This document shows positions 50,851 to 61,797 of a stretch of DNA of 64,000 nucleotides, piece by piece. The notes under the pieces were generated by a model. The model saw nothing but the letters and a program-made list of their open reading frames with translations. It was not told the DNA's origin and did not search any database. The number at the start of each line of letters is the position of its first letter. Position 1 is the stretch's first letter. Source of the stretch: Perognathus longimembris pacificus (Eukaryota; Chordata; Mammalia; Rodentia; Heteromyidae); contig NC_063181.1 of the NCBI RefSeq assembly GCF_023159225.1, positions 23,028,073 to 23,092,072 of the forward strand, given 5' to 3'. Position numbers and translations under genes: made by a program.

Positions 50851-52699
50851 CCTTTACCTTTGTTTCCACCAGTATCTCCAAGTTGCATTCTCTCCTAAGA
50901 AATATAATAATCTTATAATAATTCAAACCTATTTTAAGAGTTTGTTTAAGAGTTTGTTGCCTGGATCATCAACCAAAGCATGTGCTGATAGCTTAGATTC
51001 TGGAAATTGAAACATACATGTCTAATTTGAAGTTAGCATTTATCACACTCATCACTCATGTGAATACTCATGTTTTTAGTGTTAAGGTTGAGATGATATT
51101 TAGAGCCCAATAGGCTCAGGTTTAAATCCCACTTCTCATTAAGAAATTACTTAAACCACTTCAAATAAAACTATGCCAGCATTTTTCAGGGATGCTTTTC
51201 ATTTATGTCCCTTGGAGTTCCAATATACTTTTATTTGATATATTATATGATATTTGTTTATTATTTGTGCCTTCTTGGCCAAGATACTTTCTCTGTGACT
51301 CAATTTCCACTTTATTTTGTGCTAAATAATTAACTGAACAACTAGTAGGTACCAGGAACAATTTCAGTCTTGGGAATGTAGAGGTGAATATGTTGACTTC
51401 ATAGAATTTACATTTTAGCAGTCAGGATAAAAAGTGGGTATATTGCACTTCTGCCATCAACTTAGTAGGTGAGAATTGCACCTTTAGTTGTTTTTTGTAT
51501 TTTTATAGTTCTGTTTCTATTTTATCTTAAGCCTTCTTCCCTAGAAGCTTTCTTTTGCTATTTTTAAGCCCTTCCTCTCCTACTCAGTTCCCTTCCAGAA
51601 TGAGCACAGCAGGGAGTCTGTGGCATTTGAGTCTTCTCCACTGACACATTGAATTTCCTCCATTGTCAGTCCAGGCATTAGGGCCAGCTAGCTTTCATGC
51701 TATGTGGAAGGCCCCTTCAGGCCTGGTGACATTTTGCCATTAGTGTGGCATGCTTGAAGCCTTAGGAGTAACTTGTCATCTCACCAATTGTTCTGAGATA
51801 TGAGAATCTCAGAAAGCTCTACAAGTGCTTCCCTGCACATTCTCTGCCTCCTTTTCTCTCTGGAATCCTCTTACCTCCTCACTACTCTGTCTGAGATTTA
51901 AGGCACAGATTTCCTCTCACATCCTCTCCTTTGCATTCTGGAGTCCCTTTTTTCTGGAACAAGGAAGCCAAGAGCAAGCTCTTTTCCCCAGAGATAGTGA
52001 AACCTCCCTCCCCCTACCATTCCTCTTTCAGTTCCTAGCTCTTAATGTGATCTTTTTTTCGTAGTCTGAGGAGAATCTTTATTTTCTAAATTCTACTTCT
52101 TTAACATTATTGGTATATCCCAACTCAGCTTTATTCCAATATTACCCCAGAGGGTCTATACAGTGTACCAAAAACTACAAGAAGGAAATTAATCCATCTT
52201 TGGCCACAGGTCTGCATAACTGATGCTACACACTATTGCTTGTCTCTATATCGTGGCTTCTAAATCATGTCTCTGGACCTCCAGCATGGCATGGTAGAAG
52301 TAGAAAGAGCCATGGATTTTCCAAATGTCTTGCTGTCTCTTCAGGATATTAGCCATCAAGTAGAGGCAGGCCTCTCTCCCTGGCTCTGTTGAATCCTCTT
52401 TTCTCATGGTTCTTTCTCTACCTCCACCCACCTGAAGATATGCTCCCACTCTAGAGGGAAACTCCTTTTTGTTCTTCACACCAAATTTCTTTTCTTCTAG
52501 ATTTTTCTGGTTCTCCTCCGGTTCACTCTATTTTACCCAGTGATCTGGGATGGAGAAAACCAACAAGATATTCAGGCCATTTCTACTTCTCTTAGGCCAG
52601 ATCTAGGGTCCATGAAATCAAACAACTGCTGGAATTGAGAGGAGTGAGGCAGAGCAAATAAAGACAAAGGAGCTTGTTTTGGGGGGATTTAATTTCTTG

Positions 52700-52935
52700 A
52701 TCTGTAGGTGTATTTTAGATATGAGGCCTTTGTTGTGTGGCTGATGAAGATCTTCTCCCCGTCTGTGAGCTTTTTATCAATCTTACTAGCTATGTCCTTT
52801 GCCATACAGAAGCTCTGCAGTTTAATGCAATCCCATTTATCCAGCCTTTCTTTGACTTGTGTTTCTGGGTCTTTATTAAGAAAGTTTTGACCTGTGCCAA
52901 GGAGCCGCAGTGCTTTGTGTATAGGACCATAATGA
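52700..52935 (-). mobile_element. L1 ORF2 internal fragment, minus strand
   Basis: TGAGGCCTTTGTTGTGTGGC, GTCCTTTGCCATACAGAAGC, CAATCCCATTTATCCAGCC and AGAAAGTTTTGACCTGTGCC match the antisense of L1 ORF2, upstream of the part kept at 36974. No tail is attached. Confidence 0.75.
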
Positions 52936-53071
52936 AGTGTATCAATATGAACTCCAATATATGGAAATAAGAGGTTATCATTATGTCCTATATGTAATTT
53001 TGTTTTTCTCTCTTTTTTTCATTTATCTTAGTTTTCTGTACCTTGTGTCTTGTATATAAGATTATTCCATA

Positions 53072-53671
53072 GAAGGACTTGGAAAAAATTATACTAAGTG
53101 AAGTGAGCCAGACCCAAAGAAACATGGACTGTATGGTCTCCCTTATTGGGAATAATTAGTACAGGTTTAGGCAAGTCATAGCAGAGCATCACAAGGCCCA
53201 ATAGCTATACCCTTATGAACACCTAAGATGATGCTAAGTGAAATGAACTCCATGTTATGGAGACAAATGTTATATCACAGTTGTAACTACTTTCAACATC
53301 CCATGTGTATCTGTAGCTTCTATTATCGATGATGTTCTTGTATCACCTTCCTGTGGTTGTACCTACACTATCTCTGTAATCTTATCTGAGTATATTGGAA
53401 ACCGTATATACTTGTATTAGAACTAGGAAATTGAAAGGGAATACCAAAATTGAGATACACAGGGTAAAAAAAGACAAACAACTACAAAAGCAATACTTGC
53501 AAAACTGTTTGGTGTAAGTGAACTGAACACCTCAGGGGGGGAAGGGTAAGGGGGAGGGGGGAGGGGGGCATGAGGGACAAAGTAACAAACAGTACAAGAA
53601 ATGTATCCAATGCCTAACGTATGAAACTGTAACCTCTCTGTACATCAGTTTGATAATAAAATTTTAAAAAA
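53072..53671 (+). mobile_element. Young L1 3' end with 14-bp target duplication
   Basis: This 600-nt insertion starts GAAGGACTTGG near the end of ORF2 and includes the ORF2 stop, a 3' UTR with a G tract at 53535-53568, AATAAA and an A tail. The exact repeat AAGATTATTCCATA flanks it at 53058-53071 and 53672-53685. Confidence 0.93.
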
Positions 53672-53685
53672 AAGATTATTCCATA

Positions 53686-53932
53686 AGTAGAAGGGAAAGG
53701 GAATGGCAGAAACAGCAGGACAAAGGATGAACCAAGGCAACATTGATACTCACTTGACACTATGTGGAAAAAGAACCTTACAGTTTGGAAGTAAGAGAAA
53801 TAGGGTGGGTTAAATGGGAGATAATGAGGTATAGAATAACAATGATTAAAAACAAATGTACTCATTACCTTACTTATGTAACTGTAACCCCCCTGTTCAT
53901 CACCTTTTCAATAAAAATAAAATTAACAAAAG
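53686..53932 (+). mobile_element. Older L1 3' end
   Basis: GTACTCATTACCTTACTTAT, GTAACTGTAACCCCCCTG, then CAATAAAAATAAAATTAAC is an older version of the L1 3' end. The younger L1 just upstream landed next to or inside it. Confidence 0.65.
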
Positions 53933-54281
53933 AGAGAAACTTTTTCCACATGGAAAATTCAAACTTTGAAGTTGTACTTAAAATTTTAGCCTATCACACA
54001 ATAAACAAATAACACGGTGATAACTGATTGCAAGAAGCATTTTGAAAAAAAGCAAACATGAAGATTATGATACAAAGACAAGAGGAGTGGGCTTTGAGTT
54101 AGTCAGGAAATAATAGCTAAGACAAGATATGGAGGATGAAGGATGACTGTTTTCTCATTTTGTCTTCACCACAGTATGGTGACTATTTAATAACAGACCT
54201 CTACTTGTAGTAGGTTCTTGGGAAATGATATGCATCATTGCTGCTTTAGAGAATGAACAGCTAACTCAGTCAAAAGTCATC

Positions 54282-54440
54282 CCAGCTGGGTATGGTATTT
54301 CACACTTGTAATCTCCACACCCTACAGATTATAGCATGAGGATCTTGGGTTCAAGATTAGCCTTCACTATTCATAAGATCAAGGCCAAGCTGGAATACAA
54401 TATCTGTTGTCACACAAGCAAACAAACAAATAAAGCATGG
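54282..54440 (+). mobile_element. 7SL-like SINE, diverged
   Basis: AGCTGGGTATGGTATTTCAC, CTTGTAATCTCCACACC, GAGGATCTTGGGTTCAAG, then an (AAAC)n-like tail. Confidence 0.6.
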
Positions 54441-54526
54441 TATCAGGAGGGGCCATCCAATGTGAAGACAGCCCTGAAGGAAACACTTAGACTACACAAC
54501 AAAGCAAGCAGGTTGTTTCACAATCA

Positions 54527-54734
54527 AGCCTTTTATTTGTTATTTTGCCAGTCCTGGGGCTTGAACTCCAGGCCTGGGCACTATCCCTGGCTTCTTTTTG
54601 CTCAAGGCTAGCACTATACCACTTGAGCCACAGCACCACTTCTAGCTTTTTCTATTTATGTGGTGCTGAGGAATTGAATCCAAGGCTTCATGTATGTGAG
54701 ACAAGCACTCTACCATTAGGCCATATTCCCAGCC
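54527..54734 (-). mobile_element. Dimeric ID-like SINE with 18-bp target duplication
   Basis: A complete minus-strand dimer. The direct repeat CAGGTTGTTTCACAATCA lies at 54509-54526 and 54735-54752 without mismatch, so the insertion boundaries are secure. Confidence 0.95.
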
Positions 54735-55417
54735 CAGGTTGTTTCACAATCATAGGAAAATTTTTTTCCATATACTTGGCAGAGATGTTCATTTGACCTC
54801 ATAGAATGTGTTCTGTAATGTACCAGAACTTTTACAATGAAACGTCAGTGATAAACACCATAAGATCAGGTCAATTACATGTCCTGCCCCACTATTGTCA
54901 AGAAGAACATTTATATATCTGTAGGCGATGAGGTGTTTTTTTTTTAATCATCTCAATGTCATTGAAGGAATAGTCTGTCATTATGAGCTGCTGAGTCTAT
55001 TGCTCACTCTTCTTATAGAATCCTTAGATCAGGGCCCAACTCTAGCTCACAAACCACATCCATCCCTGCTACCTGCTTTTGTACTGCTTGGGAGCTAAGA
55101 ATGGTTGTTAGATCTTTAAATAATTGACAACATGAGAAGAAAAGACTATTTCAGGGCCTGGGGAACTTCTGTAAAGTTAACATTTCCGTGTCCATAAATA
55201 AAGTTTTATTGAAAGAGTCATACTCAGCCAGTTGCTCACTGTCTGTGGCACCTTTCATGGCATAACAGAAGGATTCCATGATGTGGACAGAAAAGCCTAA
55301 AATGCTTACTCTTTGGTCCTTTATAGAAGTTTGCTGAAACTTGCTCTCAATGACAGATGGTTTCTTGGCCCCTCTTCTCACTCAAACCAACAAGTGCGTG
55401 GAACTGCTATGTCAAAT

Positions 55418-55500
55418 TGTGTGTGTGTGTGTGTGTGTGTCTGTGTGTGTCTGTGTGTCTGTGTCTGTGTTTCTGTACCTGCACACATGCACATGCACAC
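55418..55500 (+). repeat. (GT)n / (GTGTCT)n microsatellite
   Basis: Pure GT, then CTGTGTGT variants, then CACATGCACA. It abuts the tail side of the minus-strand SINE at 55501, so it is probably that element's expanded tail. Confidence 0.9.
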
Positions 55501-55953
55501 ACAAATCCCTGCCAGTACTGGGGCTAGAACCCAAGGCCGCATGCTCTACCTTGTTATTTTCACTCAAGGCTAGCACTCTGCCACGTGAGCCACACCTCCA
55601 CTTCCAGCTTTTTGGTGGTTAATTGGAGAAAAGAGTTTCATGGACTTTTGTTTTTGTTTTTGCCAGTCCTGTGGCTTGGACTCAGGGCCTGAGCACTGTC
55701 CCTGGCTTCTTTTTGCTCAAGGCTAGCACTCTGCCACTTGAGCCACAGCGCCACTTCTGGCCATTTTCTGTATATGTGGTGCTGGGGAATTGAACCCAGG
55801 GCCTCATGTATACGAGGCAGGCACTCTTGCCACTAGGCCATATTCCCAGCCCCAGTTTCATGGACTTTTTAACTCCAGCAGGCTTTGAACCTGAGATCTC
55901 GGTCTTCTGAGTAGGTAGGATTGCAGGTGTGAGCCACCAGTGCCTTGCTTCCT
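55501..55953 (-). mobile_element. 7SL/ID chimeric SINE split by a younger SINE
   Basis: The host element runs 55501-55649 (ID part and start of the 7SL part) and resumes at 55870-55953 (CTGAGATCTCGGTCTTCTG, GATTGCAGGTGTGAGCCACC). The gap is filled by a dimeric SINE and its duplicated target. Confidence 0.88.
55650..55853 (-). mobile_element. Dimeric ID-like SINE nested in another SINE
   Basis: A full-length minus-strand dimer, TGCCAGTCCTGTGGCTTGG to CATATTCCCAGCCCC. The exact 16-bp repeat AGTTTCATGGACTTTT flanks it at 55634-55649 and 55854-55869. Confidence 0.95.
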
Positions 55954-56149
55954 GTTTCAAAGCAGGGAATTTGTTTCGAACATACTGGTTTTAATAATGT
56001 TACCATTGCAACTGGGGTTTAAAGTCTTCAAATTATTATTTTTCTCTCTTTTGGAGTATAGATTTCAGTATATAAATAATGAACAAAAGCAGAAAAATGA
56101 TCATATAGCTAATGCTTTGGGAGAATTTATCCAAGACAGGATTGTAAGT

Positions 56150-56340
56150 GTGATATATGTTACTTCTCTTAATCCTCATGAGAGTGTGTTAACTAGATAC
56201 CATTAGCAAGCCCACTTCACAGAGAAGAAAACCAAGAAACAGAAAATAGGAGTACCTTGCCATATCATTATCCAATTATCTAATTATAGATGAAGTCTGG
56301 ATTTGCAGTGTAGCTTCAAAAACTGTGCTTTTAATAACCG
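56150..56340 (-). mobile_element. MIR relic, minus strand
   Basis: CCCACTTCACAGAGAAGAAAAC, then CCTTGCCATATCATTATCC and GAAGTCTGGATTTGCAGTG follow the reversed MIR order. Confidence 0.5.
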
Positions 56341-56539
56341 GGCTGGAAAGGAATAGGGTAGGAAGTACTAAAACTGCTGCTTTCAATATACCATTTAATT
56401 CAGGCTATAAACTTTTAAATTACTTTTATAGGGAAGGAGGAAGGAAAAATGGAAGGAAATGAGGAAAATTAATTCACAATATACTTACTAGTATAATTTA
56501 TAAAAGTTGTAACTTACCATTTGCCTCCATCCTAATTTT

Positions 56540-56665
56540 GTGGTTGGCAAAGCACTTTTAGATACCCTGATTGGTTTACAACTCCATTAGATAAATAACT
56601 CATTCACTTTATCATGTAAATGGAAAAAACATTGAGGCTACCTAAACTACATTACTAGGAGGTAA
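56540..56665 (-). mobile_element. Possible MIR relic, minus strand
   Basis: GGCAAAGCACTTTTAGATACC, then GGAAAAAACATTGAGGCTAC suggest a second, weaker reversed MIR. Confidence 0.35.
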
Positions 56666-56749
56666 TAGACCAATAGCTTAAAAAAAATCTATGGAGAACT
56701 CAAATGGTGTAATTTTGTAGAAAGACAAAGTGAAAGTCCAACAAAATAT

Positions 56750-57085
56750 GTACCAGGAAATGGATACAGGGGGCGGGGACAAGGAAAGAGAGGTACACAA
56801 ATGAAGGAGGAAAGGAGGGGAGTATGCAGTCAAGAACTCATGGGGCTGGGATGTAGCTCAGTGGCAAAGCGCTTGCCTAGCAAGTCCAACATCCTGGGTT
56901 TGATCCCCAGTACCAAAAAAAAAAAAAAAGAAAAAGAAAAGAACTCATGGTATATTATACCACAAAATGAAGAGAAGTAAGGGAAGGACTGGGCCAAATG
57001 GCTTGAGAATGGTGAAGGTGGTGACACTGATCAGGATGCTTTGTTGAATGGCACCTCCTTTGTACAGCTACATAAATGTCATAAA
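56750..57085 (+). mobile_element. Old L1 3' end interrupted by an ID element
   Basis: The GGGGGCGGGGACAAGGAAAG block and GTGACACTGATCAGGATG, CTCCTTTGTACAGCTACAT resemble an old L1 3' end. An ID monomer is inserted at 56844. Confidence 0.5.
56844..56938 (+). mobile_element. Classic ID monomer with 12-bp target duplication
   Basis: GGCTGGGATGTAGCTCAGTGG (box A), CGCTTGCCTAGCAAG, GGTTTGATCCCC (box B), then an A tail. The exact repeat AAGAACTCATGG lies at 56832-56843 and 56939-56950. Unlike most copies here it is a plain monomer. Confidence 0.93.
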
Positions 57086-57309
57086 CAAAACCAAGAACTC
57101 ATCATTATATCTATATTAGACAGATTTTCATGACTTTCACCCTAACTATATACCTGCTACATTATTAGTCAGTTAATTTTCTGGAGACTGATTCTACAAG
57201 TCACTTAAATCTCTATTTTTCTTTCCCTAAGTCATAAAATACTTGACACAATGAGTTCAGTTCTTCCTTATTCACCAAATACTTATATCGCTTTCATTAC
57301 ATTCCAAGC

Positions 57310-57485
57310 ACTTTACAGTAGTTATGGACTCACTCAAGCCTCATAACAACTCTTAAAAAGCATATACTATTACTGTTTTCATTTTACAGGCTAAGAAATG
57401 AAAATTCAGAGAGTTGAAGAATTTGTCCAAGAACATATACCTAGTAAATGCCAAAGTGGAATTTAAATATTAGTAGTCTACCTTC
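57310..57485 (-). mobile_element. MIR, minus strand
   Basis: TTCATTTTACAGGCTAAGAAATG, CAGAGAGTTGAAGAATTTGTCC and CCTAGTAAATGCCAAAGTGG reproduce the reversed MIR core. The best MIR match in the window. Confidence 0.7.
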
Positions 57486-57538
57486 CTACTTCTGTACTAG
57501 TAAGCCCTTAATTTGGGGAGATTAATCAATCATTTTCT

Positions 57539-57758
57539 TTTCTTTTTTTTCTTTTTTTTTTTTTTTTGCCAGTCCTGGGGCTTGGACTCAGGGCCTGAGC
57601 ACTGTCCCTGGCTTCTTATTGCTCAAGGCTAGCACTCTGCCACTTGAGCCACAGCGTCACTTCTGGCCATTTTCTGTATATGTGGTGCTGGGGAATCGAA
57701 CCTAGGGCCTCATGTATACGAGGCAAGCACTCTTGCCACTAGGCCATATCCCCAGCCC
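57539..57758 (-). mobile_element. Dimeric ID-like SINE, minus strand, with target duplication
   Basis: Full-length dimer with a T-rich (poly-A complement) tail. The repeat AATCATTTTCT lies at 57528-57538 and 57759-57769. Confidence 0.95.
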
Positions 57759-58717
57759 AATCATTTTCTAGTCACAGTAAAATACATACAAAAATACATA
57801 CCATGAAAAATGTTGAGCCATGTACTCCATAAAAGCATCTTGCAGAAAGAACTTAGTGGAGTATTCAAGACCATTTTTAACTTCCTGAATATGAAAAAGA
57901 GCCTGCAACTTCATTGACAAAACTCAAAGTGGATATAGTTCCCACATAATAATATAAATTACTCTATGGAACCAACATAACATTAAATGTAAACCATAGA
58001 ACACATGATGACTTTTTTTTTAATTTGGAGAATAGTTGGTATTCAAAAGAATCTTAAAATCAGAATCTTTTTTTTAATCAGAATATTAAGATCTTTCACT
58101 AAAGAATTCCTTAGTCATTGCTCCTGTCATGTGATTAGTAAGTATTAAACAATTTTTAGACAATAGCATGCTATATGGCTCACTTGCTAGAGATGTTTTT
58201 CTATGTGATCTAAAACCTGCTTTATTGACTTTTATTTTCTTTTTGCTTGGTTTTAGAAAGTATTTTGTGATTCCTTCTCATAACCACTCTCAGAAAACTT
58301 ACCATCCTGATTACATTTTTTCAAAACTAAAAATAAAATCATCAATGCCCCTGTACCTGACCAGCTGCTCTTGGCCAAGCTTGGTAGTACCCAAGAGTGG
58401 GGAAGCAGGCCGGGGTGAGAATGTGTTCATAGACCTCCAGAGTTTTCATGTCTGCATGTGTTTATAGGAACTCATCATATTCTCACATAATAATAATTAC
58501 ATGTATATCTACAAGGGAACAAGACTGGCTTTCTTATTTGAATTACTAAGATGCTCTTCTGATAGGTCATTGAGAGAAGCTCCAAATTGCTTTTTTGCTC
58601 AAGAAATGACATGATTAGAATAACTTCTGAGTCTCTCAAGATGTCTACTTAAAAGAGCATAAACATGTGCACATAAAATTTGCATAAACATTTATGTTTA
58701 ATATACATTAAAAATCA

Positions 58718-58926
58718 TGGGCTGGGCATATGGCCTAGTGGCAAGAGTGCTTGCCTCCTATACATGAAGCCCTGAGTTCGATTCCCCAGCACCACATATA
58801 CAGAAAACGGCCAAGAGTGGCGCTGTGGCTCAAGTGGCAGAGTGCTAACCTTGAGCAAAGAGAAGCCAGGGACAGTGCTCAGGCGCTGAGTCCAAGGCCC
58901 AGGACTGGCAAAAACATAAAAATTAA
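58718..58926 (+). mobile_element. Dimeric ID-like SINE
   Basis: GGGCTGGGCATATGGCCTAG start, GAGTTCGATTCCCC box B, and a second monomer ending CCCAGGACTGGC. AAAAATCA repeats at both ends. Confidence 0.92.
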
Positions 58927-58957
58927 AAAAATCACTCTCATTGGAGTCGTTTGGTGA

Positions 58958-59400
58958 GTTCTTTAAATTTAATTTTGTTGTCAATGTGATGTACAGAGAG
59001 GTTACAGTTACATATGTAAGGTACTAAGTACATTTCTTGTTGAACATTGTTACCCACTCCCTCATTTTCCTCCCATTTTCCCTCCCACACTCCCAAGTTG
59101 TAAAGTTAATTTCCAACATATTGTCTTGTGAATATCACTGTTGCATTGATTCTCCCTTTGTCCTTTGACTTTTCATTTTGTTATTCCCCTTCACTTCCCC
59201 AATTCAATGTATATACAAGACACAGGGTACCAAAATCAAATACAGTGACAACAGGGGATAAACCAAAGGAAAGAAAAAAGAAATAACTTCACACAGCACA
59301 TTAAAAACAACAACAAAGGAAAAGCTCTTGTTTCCATATCTTGGAGTTCATTTTGATTAGCATCATCTTATGTGGTCATATGTACATTGCTATTGTACTT
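58958..59400 (-). mobile_element. Older L1 3' UTR, minus strand
   Basis: GTTGTCAATGTGATGTACAG, a weak C-rich tract, ACACAGGGTACCAAAATC and AGCATCATCTTATGTGGTC are the same layout as 42009-42535. It ends about 140 nt before TENM3 exon B. Confidence 0.85.
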
Positions 59401-59539
59401 TTAAAATTATATGAAGCAAATGGAAAAGAGAAACAGACAGAGGGAAACAGAATAGAGATGGAAACCTAGCTATGTCTGTCTCTCAGTTAGCATCCTTCTG
59501 TCTTAACCTCCTTGTGTCCTATGATCTCTCTTTCCATAG

Positions 59540-59778
59540 GCATTTCCTATTCAAAACAGGGACAGGGACAACGCCACTGTTCAGCACCGCAACCCCAGGA
59601 TACACAATGGCATCTGGCTCTGTTTATTCACCGCCTACTCGGCCATTACCTAGAAACACACTATCAAGAAGTGCTTTCAAGTTCAAGAAGTCTTCAAAGT
59701 ACTGTAGCTGGAAATGCACTGCGCTCTGTGCTGTAGGAGTCTCCGTGCTCCTAGCAATCCTTCTCTCCTATTTTATAG
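59540..59778 (+). CDS. TENM3: Teneurin-3 transmembrane-encoding exon
   Basis: This 239-nt exon continues exon A in frame: G at 59540 completes the split Arg codon, then 79 codons start [14 protein letters not shown]. The acceptor is TTTCCATAG (AG at 59538-59539) and the donor is ATAG|GTAAGA at 59779. Residues 31-40 are [10 protein letters not shown]. Residues 42-58 are basic ([18 protein letters not shown]), and residues 60-79 (59718-59777) form the hydrophobic helix ending SYFI. The positive charges on the N-terminal side fit the type II topology of teneurins. Cysteines at residues 55, 59 and 63 sit at the inner membrane face, where palmitoylation is possible but not shown. The exon ends one base into a codon; in known teneurins the next residues are Ala-Met-His-Leu. 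The GTGTTPLF motif matches recalled TENM3; TENM2 differs. EGF repeats and the rest of the ectodomain must lie beyond 64000. Confidence 0.95.
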
Positions 59779-61382
59779 GTAAGAACAAGTTTTAAGAATT
59801 ATGTTGTCTGTTAATTGTAACACTATGCTACTATTTGGTTATTTTTTTAATAAGGAATCTATTCTGAATTTATCTTTTGTGAAAAAAGCTGCTGTTCATA
59901 ATCTATAATAAATCACAGAGTGTAATTTTCTGCAGATGTAGATTAATATGAAAGCTGGTTGTATCAGGTACCTCATTTCCATAAAAAATCAAGGTTCTTT
60001 CTCAACCACAAACCATAGTGTGTGCTTGTGACTGAACTTATCTCTCATGAAACATGGCTGCTCTATGATATTTCCTGGGCACGAAGTCATCTAGGCCCTT
60101 GCAAGATTGAACACACTCTACAGAGCTCTACTATTTAGGCTCAATAGGGAGCTCTACTGAGTGTGCTATTACATGTCTTTCAGCCAGCTCAGCTGTCTAC
60201 ATAGAAAGCTCATCACTCAGGGACACCCCTGGGCTCTAGGAACAGTCTCCAGAGAAATGAGCATCCATCACACAATGAATGGATTGCATTCTCATTCCAA
60301 TATGTGGATCTTTCTTTGCTGGTGTGGCGATCATATTTTCTCTTTCATAGCAACCTGTGATAGGAGCTGTTAATAGTAGTGGTAAATATTCCTGTTTTTC
60401 CAGCTATTTCATAGCATGATTTGAACATTTATACTGCTGGAAAATGTTTCTTTCTATTTTTTTAAATGGTAGAAATGACCCCATCATAGTTTAATCTGCT
60501 TGTAAGAGCCTATTGCATTGAAACACTAATATTGTCCACTGAGATAAGTCACAGACTGTGCAGTTTATACACCAAGAATAACAGCCAGTGATGCATCCTC
60601 AAGTTTACAAAGCAATCTGTGATGGCCCATGAAGTTCTATAGATGAAAAAGAGTGTCACCAAGCTATATGCAGACTACTGCAATGCCTCTGCAGAGAACC
60701 AGCGTGTCCCAAATACTGGCAATACTTAGAAATAAATTATGGACTTTGAAAAGTGAAGTAACCATTTTGAGTCACTATTGTTAATAGGGGGAAAAAACAG
60801 AATCATAGAGCATGAAAGAACCTCAGAGTGAGGAATGGCAGCTATGCAGCATGTTATATACCAAACTTTCCAATTCACTCCCCATGGAAGGCATGGCTAA
60901 TGATTCAAAGCACTCTCCCATGAACCCGGAGACCCCCTCGTTATCCTCATCAGAGTGCTTCCCACAGCACCTCCAGCAGCCACTTCCCATCCGTTGGCTG
61001 TGAAAGCAAGATGAACCTTTTTGTCATTTTTTTAATCTAAGCTAACTTCTTCCTCATAATAGTGAGCAAACCAGATACCAAAGGGGTTTTCTCTTGCCCG
61101 AGTGAGCAATCACACGCTGTTTGAGAATCACCCAAGGTAAATGAGGAATTTTACAACCACACACATCAGTGTCCAGACAGGAATTTCTAGTATCCAATTA
61201 GAAAATATTGTAGCCATGAAGAGAACACTGCTAGTTAACCTCCTCCAAATAATTCTGTGTGAGTCATTCGTGTCTATCAGAAGGGTGCTAATATAGAATT
61301 TTAAGTGATTCTGAAAGGCACAAGCCACAAATGGGATGTGATAAACTGCCCATGTGTGTTTGTAAGTATAAAAAACAAATCA

Positions 61383-61797
61383 GGGCTGGGGATATGGCCT
61401 AGTGGTAGAGTGTTTGCCTCGTATACATGAAGTCCTGGGTTCGATTCCTCAGCATCACATATATAGGAAATGGCTAGACGTGGTCCTGTGGCTCAAGTGG
61501 TAGAGTGCTAGCCTTGAGCAAAAAGAAGCCAAGGGGGGGCTGGGGATATGGCCTAGTGGCAAGAGTGCCTGCCTCGGATACACGAGGCCCTAGGTTCGAT
61601 TCCCCAGCACCACATATACAGAAAACAGCCAGAAGCGGCACTGTGGCTCAAGTGGCAGAGTGCTAGCCTTGAGCGGGAAGAAGCCAGGGACAGTGCTCAG
61701 GCCCTGAGTCCAAAGCCCAGGACTGGCAAAAAAAAAAAAAGAAGCCAGGGACAGTGCTCAGGCCCTGAGTTCAAGCCCCAGGACTGGCAAAAAAAAT
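61383..61797 (+). mobile_element. Dimeric ID-like SINE hosting a second copy
   Basis: The host copy covers 61383-61535 and resumes with GAAGCCAGGGACAGTGCTC at 61741, ending with CAGGACTGGC and A7. The break lies in the AAAAAGAAGCC segment of the second monomer. Confidence 0.92.
61536..61736 (+). mobile_element. Dimeric ID-like SINE inserted in another copy
   Basis: A full-length dimer starting GGGGCTGGGGATATGGCC and ending in an A12 tail. The duplicated target is AAAAGAAGCCA(A)GGG, with one base difference between sides. It shares the CGGATACACGAGGCCCT and AGAAGCGGC variants with the copy at 26038. Confidence 0.92.

Larger units (their letters stand above)
31945..59539 (+). other. TENM3: TENM3 intron between exons A and B
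   Basis: This 27.6-kb intron runs from the GT at 31945 to the AG at 59538-59539. Retrotransposon density is low in its first 5 kb and high from 36.9 kb to 59.4 kb. Unassigned stretches are 31945-32130, 32227-35796, 35987-36957, 38228-38784, 39470-40689, 40871-41311, 41516-42008, 42727-45229, 45861-49640, 50061-50773, 50851-52699, 54753-55417 and 57770-58709. None carries a convincing coding frame; 48880-49090 has higher complexity than its surroundings. Confidence 0.9.
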
